From an uncultured Chryseolinea sp. (GTDB lineage: Bacteria > Bacteroidota > Bacteroidia > Cytophagales > Cyclobacteriaceae): DNA of 11,632 bases. The stretch lies in contig CAMLER010000092.1 in NCBI GenBank assembly GCA_946478915.1, forward strand, positions 1 through 11,632, read 5' to 3'. The notes beneath the pieces were generated by a model. That model had not been told where the DNA came from. It worked only from the letters and a program-made list of their open reading frames with translations, and did no database searches. The position numbers and the translations under genes are program-made. Position 1 is the first letter of the stretch. Each line of letters opens with the position of its first letter. Below are positions 7,916-11,632 of the stretch, piece by piece.

Positions 7916-8314
7916 TTACACTCCCCGTCTCTGCTCACTCTCTTCAATCATCACCGTCAAGTCCGCAGCGGGACGAATTTCCCAGCAGCCCTTCTCGCGC
8001 AGGATCCGGACTGAAGGATGGTTTGAGAGCAAGCGAATGGCATGATTAAGGTCGTTAGCTTCAAGTATCATGATCCCTCCGATTTGTTCTTTGGTTTCGG
8101 CGAAGGGACCATCTGTCACAGAAACGTCGCCGCCACGCCATCTTATGGTAGCGGCATTTTGTGACCCCTGTAAAGCTTCTCCTCCCACAAAGTGACGGTC
8201 CTTTCTCAGTTGGTCGTCATAGGTGAAGCACTCGTCCATCATGGCTTTTTGCTCGTCCTCGCTGGCAGATTCCCATGCTTTTTCATTAATGTATCCAAGA
8301 CAGATGTATTTCAT
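7916..8314 (-). CDS. DGPF-domain (YCII-related) protein
   Basis: This 132-residue cytoplasmic protein carries the diagnostic DGPFAETKE motif at residues 68-76, followed by [22 protein letters not shown], the standard DGPF/YCII-like fold signature. The N-terminus [15 protein letters not shown] is also typical. The family's reaction is not established; YCII-type ferredoxin-like folds often act as small enzymes or ligand-binding proteins. DGPF proteins are the recognised genomic partners of ECF42 sigma factors, one of which lies three genes upstream on the same strand. It is the last gene of the leftward cluster, 55 bases after the SnoaL-like gene. ATG 8314 gives the usual family length. Confidence 0.9.
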   Translation of the reverse strand: MKYICLGYINEKAWESASEDEQKAMMDECFTYDDQLRKDRHFVGGEALQGSQNAATIRWRGGDVSVTDGPFAETKEQIGGIMILEANDLNHAIRLLSNHPSVRILREKGCWEIRPAADLTVMIEESEQRRGV

Positions 8315-8369
8315 AATAATGCAGTTTATGTTTTAATGAATTTACTTTCGCTGTATGTATTTAGGCTTT

Positions 8370-8738
8370 CTACTCAAACTTGATTGACGTGTTTAAAGTC
8401 ATCAAGTAGGAGGTGAGGCTTTTGATCTTTCCGCCCGTCATTTCAAAAACGTCGCAAAATACCGCGTCGAGCGCGTTCCCGTTTTTCATCTTCCCTTGGA
8501 CGGAGCCTTCTGCGATTACAATATCATTCTCTTCGATATACCTTTTGATTTGGATCATCGGACTACCTACAAAATTTTCATTTTCGATTTCCTTGTCGAA
8601 TTCTTCTTTACCACGGTGCGTATACACGCCAGGCATCTTCCAGACAACATCATCGGTAAGGCACTCCAGGATCATTTTATGATCACTCCTTCGGAACCCC
8701 TCCATGTATTTCTCAACGATTTTTCTATTTTCCGTCAT
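8370..8738 (-). CDS. SnoaL/NTF2-like (nuclear transport factor 2 fold) protein
   Basis: This 122-residue protein has the pattern of the SnoaL-like/ketosteroid-isomerase-like group of the NTF2 fold. An N-terminal helix (NRKIVEKYMEGFRRSD) is followed by LECLTDDVVWKMPGVYTHRGKEEFDKEI at about 25-51, then strands DIVIAEGSVQGKMKNG (72-87) and DAVFCDVFEMTGGKIKSLTSYL (91-112). The family is cytoplasmic and includes enzymes and binding proteins for small polyketide- or steroid-like substrates; which applies here is unknown. Aspartate 29/30 and Trp33 lie where catalytic-pocket residues often fall, but I cannot assign chemistry. It sits between the RibD-C-like gene (84 bases upstream) and the DGPF gene (55 bases downstream), so operon membership is likely. 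No clear ribosome-binding site precedes ATG 8738. Confidence 0.85.
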   Translation of the reverse strand: MTENRKIVEKYMEGFRRSDHKMILECLTDDVVWKMPGVYTHRGKEEFDKEIENENFVGSPMIQIKRYIEENDIVIAEGSVQGKMKNGNALDAVFCDVFEMTGGKIKSLTSYLMTLNTSIKFE

Positions 8739-8770
8739 CTTCGATATCTATTATTTTGATTGATCCTCCC

Positions 8771-8791
8771 TATTCCTTATTCCTTATTCCT
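8771..8791. repeat. Short tandem repeat, 3 x TATTCCT
   Basis: Three perfect head-to-tail copies of TATTCCT (AGGAATA on the transcribed strand) lie in the 84-base gap upstream of the SnoaL-like gene, 33 bases from its start. A second purine-rich run, AGGGAGGATC, follows on the sense strand. Copy number could vary by slippage, but three copies is a modest tract. Confidence 0.8.
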
Positions 8792-8822
8792 ATAACTTCC
8801 AAACCAGGAAAAGCATTACCCC

Positions 8823-9398
8823 TCAAGCCTTTTTAACCAATCTCAAAACCACGCCCCCGCTTGAAAGTTGCTGGGTCGAAACCACCGATAAATTTCTCGA
8901 AGAAATTCCCTTCTTGAAAAGCGGTCTGCCACTTCCCAAAATAACGGGGGCGATACCAATGCGGTATTCGTCAAATAAATCATCGTTGATAAATGTCGTA
9001 GACAAGTCTGCACTTCCAAAAACATATAGATCACCGTCGCCTTCGGACTTCAATCTTGCAATTTCAGCGGAAGCATTATTTCTAATTAACGTTGTATTGT
9101 TCCACCCCGTAATTATCGGGTCAACTTCTTTCAAAGTTTTTGAAAAGACAAGCTTTGGAATGCTATTCATTAATTTCGCAGTTTCAGTGTTCTCACCTTC
9201 AGCCTTCGTCCAGTAAGCTGCCATACCTTCATAGGTTACCCTGCCGAAAATCAGATAGTCCGCAGCATGCAACTGCTCATGGCTAAGTTTCTCAAGCTCC
9301 GGCCCCCAGATTGCGTTGTGAAAAGATAATTCCCAGTTTTTTTCTCCTTCGAAATACCCGTCCAGGGAGATGACGTTCCACATTATTAATTTTCTCAT
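8823..9398 (-). CDS. RibD C-terminal/dihydrofolate reductase-like family protein
   Basis: This 191-residue cytoplasmic protein has the RibD C-terminal (DHFR-like) fold. Signatures are MWNVISLDGYFEG (6-18), YLIFGRVTYEGMAAYW (48-63), KLVFSKTL (82-89), LYVFGSADLSTTFINDDLFDEYRI (124-147) and IAPVILGSGRPLF (149-161). The family binds NADPH-like cofactors and is presumed to reduce a small substrate, but most stand-alone members (the YwjB/YyaP style) have no proven reaction, and it is not the folate or riboflavin enzyme by itself. ATG 9398 is chosen because MRKLIMW is the family N-terminus; the longer frame to 9449 starts with TTG and adds an unrelated 17 residues. It follows the sigma factor by 95 bases and precedes the SnoaL-like gene by 84 bases. 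Confidence 0.9.
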   Translation of the reverse strand: MRKLIMWNVISLDGYFEGEKNWELSFHNAIWGPELEKLSHEQLHAADYLIFGRVTYEGMAAYWTKAEGENTETAKLMNSIPKLVFSKTLKEVDPIITGWNNTTLIRNNASAEIARLKSEGDGDLYVFGSADLSTTFINDDLFDEYRIGIAPVILGSGRPLFKKGISSRNLSVVSTQQLSSGGVVLRLVKKA

Positions 9399-9493
9399 GC
9401 GTGTTTTTTTATTGTTGTAGAAATGATTTGTTATGTAGTCGAACAGCAATGGACCAAATCGACAAACAGGTGTAATTTTTTTTTCGTAAGAAA

Positions 9494-10744
9494 TTACCCC
9501 CTCATTTCTCTCAGCTTTCCTTGGATAAATCGTCGTTCCGGTTCTTGTTTTACCAGCGAAAGAGCACGTTCCCAGGATGCCTTTGCTTCCCTTGTACGCC
9601 CGGTTCTGTGGAACAGTTCAGCCTGTGCGGAGTACGCCAGGTGATAGTCTTTTAGATCACCCCGTTGCAGGATCGCGTCGATTTGTCGCAGTCCGGCTTC
9701 TGGACCCTGATGCATCGCGATGGCTACAGCACGGTTTAGTTCAATAACGGGAGAGGGGTTTATTCGCAGCAAGAGCGTATACAGTCCGGCGATTTGGGCC
9801 CAGTCAGTGTTTTGAGAATTTTTTGCATCGGCGTGCAGTGCTGCGATGGCAGCCTGCAGCGCATAGGGACCCGGCGGTTTGTATGAGAATGCACGTTCTA
9901 CAAGTGATAATCCTTCATTTATCATATCGCGGTCCCATTGTGTACGATCCTGATCTTCCAGAAGAATAAGATCACCTGTTGGCGTGGTACGGGCGGACCG
10001 GCGCGATTCGTGTAAAAGCATAAGTCCAAGTAAGCCTGCAACCTCGCCATTCGGCAACAAATCGTGAAGAAGGCGACCGAGTCTAATCGCTTCGCTTGAA
10101 AGATCAACACGGGTAACTGAATTGCCGGACGATGCATAGTATCCCTCGTTGAATACGAGATAAATAACCTGGAGTACAGCACCAAGACGGTCCATTAGTT
10201 CATGTTGTTGTGGTACTTCGAAAGGAATTCTGGTTTCGCGAATTTTTGCCTTGGCACGGACAATGCGTTGTGCAATAGTAGATGGCGTAGCAAGAAACGC
10301 CCTGGCTATTTCTTCGGTTGTAAGATTGCAAACTTCGCGTAACGTCATGGCTGTGCGCATGTCGACCGTCAGCGCAGGATGGCAACACGTGAAGATCAAA
10401 CGAAGTATATCGTCTTCAATCTTTTTATCAATTTGGCCCGGCAGATCTTCAATATCAGCTTCCATTTTGCGCGCATGTTCCATAACTAATGGGTCAAATT
10501 TTGATTGACGCCGCATGCGATCGATCGCTTTAAACCGACCCGTAGAAACTAGCCAGGCCCGCGGGTTTGATGGAATTCCGTTTTCGGCCCATTGTTCAAT
10601 TGCTGCCTTGAATGCATCATGCAACGCATCTTCAGCATTGTCAAAATCGCCAAGCAATCGGATGAGTGTGGCGAAAATTATCCGTGACTCTTTGCGATAA
10701 ATCTCGCTGAGAAGCTGGCGGATATGTTCGGGAGAATTTTGCAT
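9494..10744 (-). CDS. ECF RNA polymerase sigma factor, ECF42 type
   Basis: This 416-residue sigma factor would direct RNA polymerase to a small set of promoters. Region sigma-2 spans about 8-80, with DFDNAEDALHDAFKAAIEQW (33-52) and NPRAWLVSTGRFKAIDRMRR (60-79). Region sigma-4 covers about 112-172, with the helix-turn-helix LTTEEIARAFLATPSTIAQR (141-160). The C-terminal extension of some 240 residues includes the ECF42/DUF6596 motif YLVFNEGYYASS (195-206) and TPR-like helices from about 290 to 415. In the ECF42 group this extension controls activity in place of a classical anti-sigma factor; none is encoded nearby. ATG 10744 (MQNSPEHI) is preferred: the longer frame to 10894 overlaps the upstream gene and adds 50 non-conserved residues. 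Downstream genes include a DGPF protein, the known partner type. Confidence 0.93.
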   Translation of the reverse strand: MQNSPEHIRQLLSEIYRKESRIIFATLIRLLGDFDNAEDALHDAFKAAIEQWAENGIPSNPRAWLVSTGRFKAIDRMRRQSKFDPLVMEHARKMEADIEDLPGQIDKKIEDDILRLIFTCCHPALTVDMRTAMTLREVCNLTTEEIARAFLATPSTIAQRIVRAKAKIRETRIPFEVPQQHELMDRLGAVLQVIYLVFNEGYYASSGNSVTRVDLSSEAIRLGRLLHDLLPNGEVAGLLGLMLLHESRRSARTTPTGDLILLEDQDRTQWDRDMINEGLSLVERAFSYKPPGPYALQAAIAALHADAKNSQNTDWAQIAGLYTLLLRINPSPVIELNRAVAIAMHQGPEAGLRQIDAILQRGDLKDYHLAYSAQAELFHRTGRTREAKASWERALSLVKQEPERRFIQGKLREMRG

Positions 10745-10792
10745 AGTTGTCTGGCGAATACTGAGGTCGGAAGTGTTGAAAAATCTAAATCG

Positions 10793-10803
10793 GCATCCGA
10801 TGC
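10793..10803. promoter_or_regulatory. Small palindrome upstream of the sigma factor
   Basis: GCATC-C-GATGC is a perfect 5-1-5 palindrome, 49 bases upstream of the sigma-factor start, in the 127-base gap after the GH16 gene. Placement suits an operator or part of a promoter, but it is short and could be chance. Confidence 0.25.
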
Positions 10804-10871
10804 GAAATAAACACAAGAAGCGCCAAGACAATTTCTCAAAAGCAGGTCTCAGTACAATGCCAGAGTCGAAA

Positions 10872-11632
10872 TCAATCGCTGCTGGCTGCTTCATATTTCA
10901 TCCAATCCACTTCAACCTCATAAGGTTTGAGCGGCTTCTCCAAAGATTTGGGATTAGTAACAACCGACCAATCCTTAGTATGCCAAAAGTTGAGGCGGTA
11001 TAGCGACTCGTTTTGCGGTATACCCCTTTGAGAGCCGCGATAGTTCCACAACACGACGGTATCCGATGTTACGGGATGCAATATCCACCAACGCAGATGA
11101 TCCGGTTGCCAATCGAATCCGTAGGTATGAAATTGAGATGATGCATCATATCCATCAATGGCCTGGATTGTTTCAGGCATATTTTGCTTTCCCGTTAGTG
11201 GTGAACGTGCACCCTGATGCCCTTCGCGGTAGGTAGTTTCATAGATAATTCCTTTGGCTAGGTTGATGGTACGTCCAATTCTTTTTAAGGCTCCGTTTGG
11301 ACCAGTCCACGTTCCGACATAGATGACGGTAGGATCGGCAATCAGCCATTCGAAGTCGATTTCGCTTAGTCCGAAAATGCTATCCATATGATAAGTGAAA
11401 TACCCTACGACTGCCCCAACATTCGGTTGATCATTTCTTGCATCGGGCACCTTTAGCCTGGCAGAATATTTTCCATAGTGTGTGTATTCGTTTGAAATTA
11501 TCTCCGGTCCCCGACCTGCACCAGGGGGATCGTTGGGATCAATTTTGAAGGACATAACGGTAGTGCCGGGCTCTTTCGAAGACTTCACCCCGAATGTGCG
11601 GGTGAAGGCAGCCTGGTTTCCGCCCGATGCAT
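10872..11632 (-). CDS. Glycoside hydrolase family 16 protein, 5' partial
   Basis: The visible 252 residues run off the right edge with an open frame: the codons before the GTG at 11588 read ...ASGGNQAAFTRTFG, so neither that GTG nor anything else seen here is the real start. GH16 enzymes are jelly-roll beta-glucanases or galactanases. The catalytic motif is EIDFEW (11346-11363): nucleophile Glu, assisting Asp and acid/base Glu in ExDxE spacing. Supporting GH16 signatures are YTHYGKYSARLKVPD before it, then FHTYGFDWQPDHLRWWI and the C-terminal PYEVEVDWMKYE. Such enzymes are normally exported and cleave beta-1,3/1,4-glucans or related polymers; the substrate cannot be fixed. The stop is 127 bases upstream of the sigma factor on the same strand, so the gene may be transcribed into the cluster, but a separate promoter is equally possible. 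Confidence 0.9.
   Translation of the reverse strand, partial: ASGGNQAAFTRTFGVKSSKEPGTTVMSFKIDPNDPPGAGRGPEIISNEYTHYGKYSARLKVPDARNDQPNVGAVVGYFTYHMDSIFGLSEIDFEWLIADPTVIYVGTWTGPNGALKRIGRTINLAKGIIYETTYREGHQGARSPLTGKQNMPETIQAIDGYDASSQFHTYGFDWQPDHLRWWILHPVTSDTVVLWNYRGSQRGIPQNESLYRLNFWHTKDWSVVTNPKSLEKPLKPYEVEVDWMKYEAASSD

Noticed and set aside
9447..9449. Longer RibD-C-like protein starting at TTG 9449
   Set aside because: The extra 17 residues do not resemble the family, whose N-terminus begins at MRKLIMW; ATG 9398 explains it.
9472..9497. Inverted repeat GTAATTT/AAATTAC with a T/A run around the sigma-factor stop codon, as a terminator
   Set aside because: The stem is only AT pairs and one GC, the loop is 12 bases, and it overlaps the stop codon. 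The next gene follows in the same direction with a short gap, so read-through is more likely.
10745..10894. Sigma factor starting at ATG 10894
   Set aside because: It would overlap the GH16 gene by 23 bases and add 50 residues of low complexity that do not match sigma factors. ATG 10744 begins right before region 2.

Overview
The window looks like a chromosomal segment of a Bacteroidota bacterium, probably of the Cytophagales/Chitinophagales kind. The main reasons are a 1451-residue secreted protein ending in a type IX secretion (T9SS) sorting domain, gliding-motility-style PKD/Ig-like modules, weak or absent Shine-Dalgarno sequences, and moderate GC with AT-rich intergenic DNA. No plasmid, phage, IS, CRISPR or RNA gene was recognised. 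Assignments come from reading motifs, not from database searches.

Left part (1-2802): the 3' part of a NarL/LuxR-type response regulator reads rightward off the left edge. A 551-base gap separates it from a leftward pair made of an AraC-type regulator (with a TTG start) and a seven-helix membrane protein of unknown function. The regulator probably controls the membrane protein.

Middle part (2803-7915): a 590-base divergent intergenic region holds a strong hairpin and two copies of an intergenic repeat; a third, diverged copy lies near 650. It precedes the large secreted protein. That protein has a signal peptide, an N-terminal propeller-like domain, PKD and two Ig-like modules, 14 YCF48/BNR-type units (13 with an [D/N]GGxxW-type motif), two tandem Fn3-like domains and a T9SS sorting domain. 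It is probably a cell-surface or released protein of unknown ligand.

Right part (7916-11632): a leftward cluster in transcription order encodes a GH16 glycoside hydrolase (5' end outside the window), an ECF sigma factor of the ECF42 type with a long C-terminal extension, a RibD-C/DHFR-like protein, a SnoaL/NTF2-like protein and a DGPF (YCII-like) protein. The last four are closely spaced and plausibly form one operon. An ECF42 sigma factor with a DGPF protein is a known genomic pairing with unclear physiology; the two small enzyme-like proteins between them are the less usual part here.
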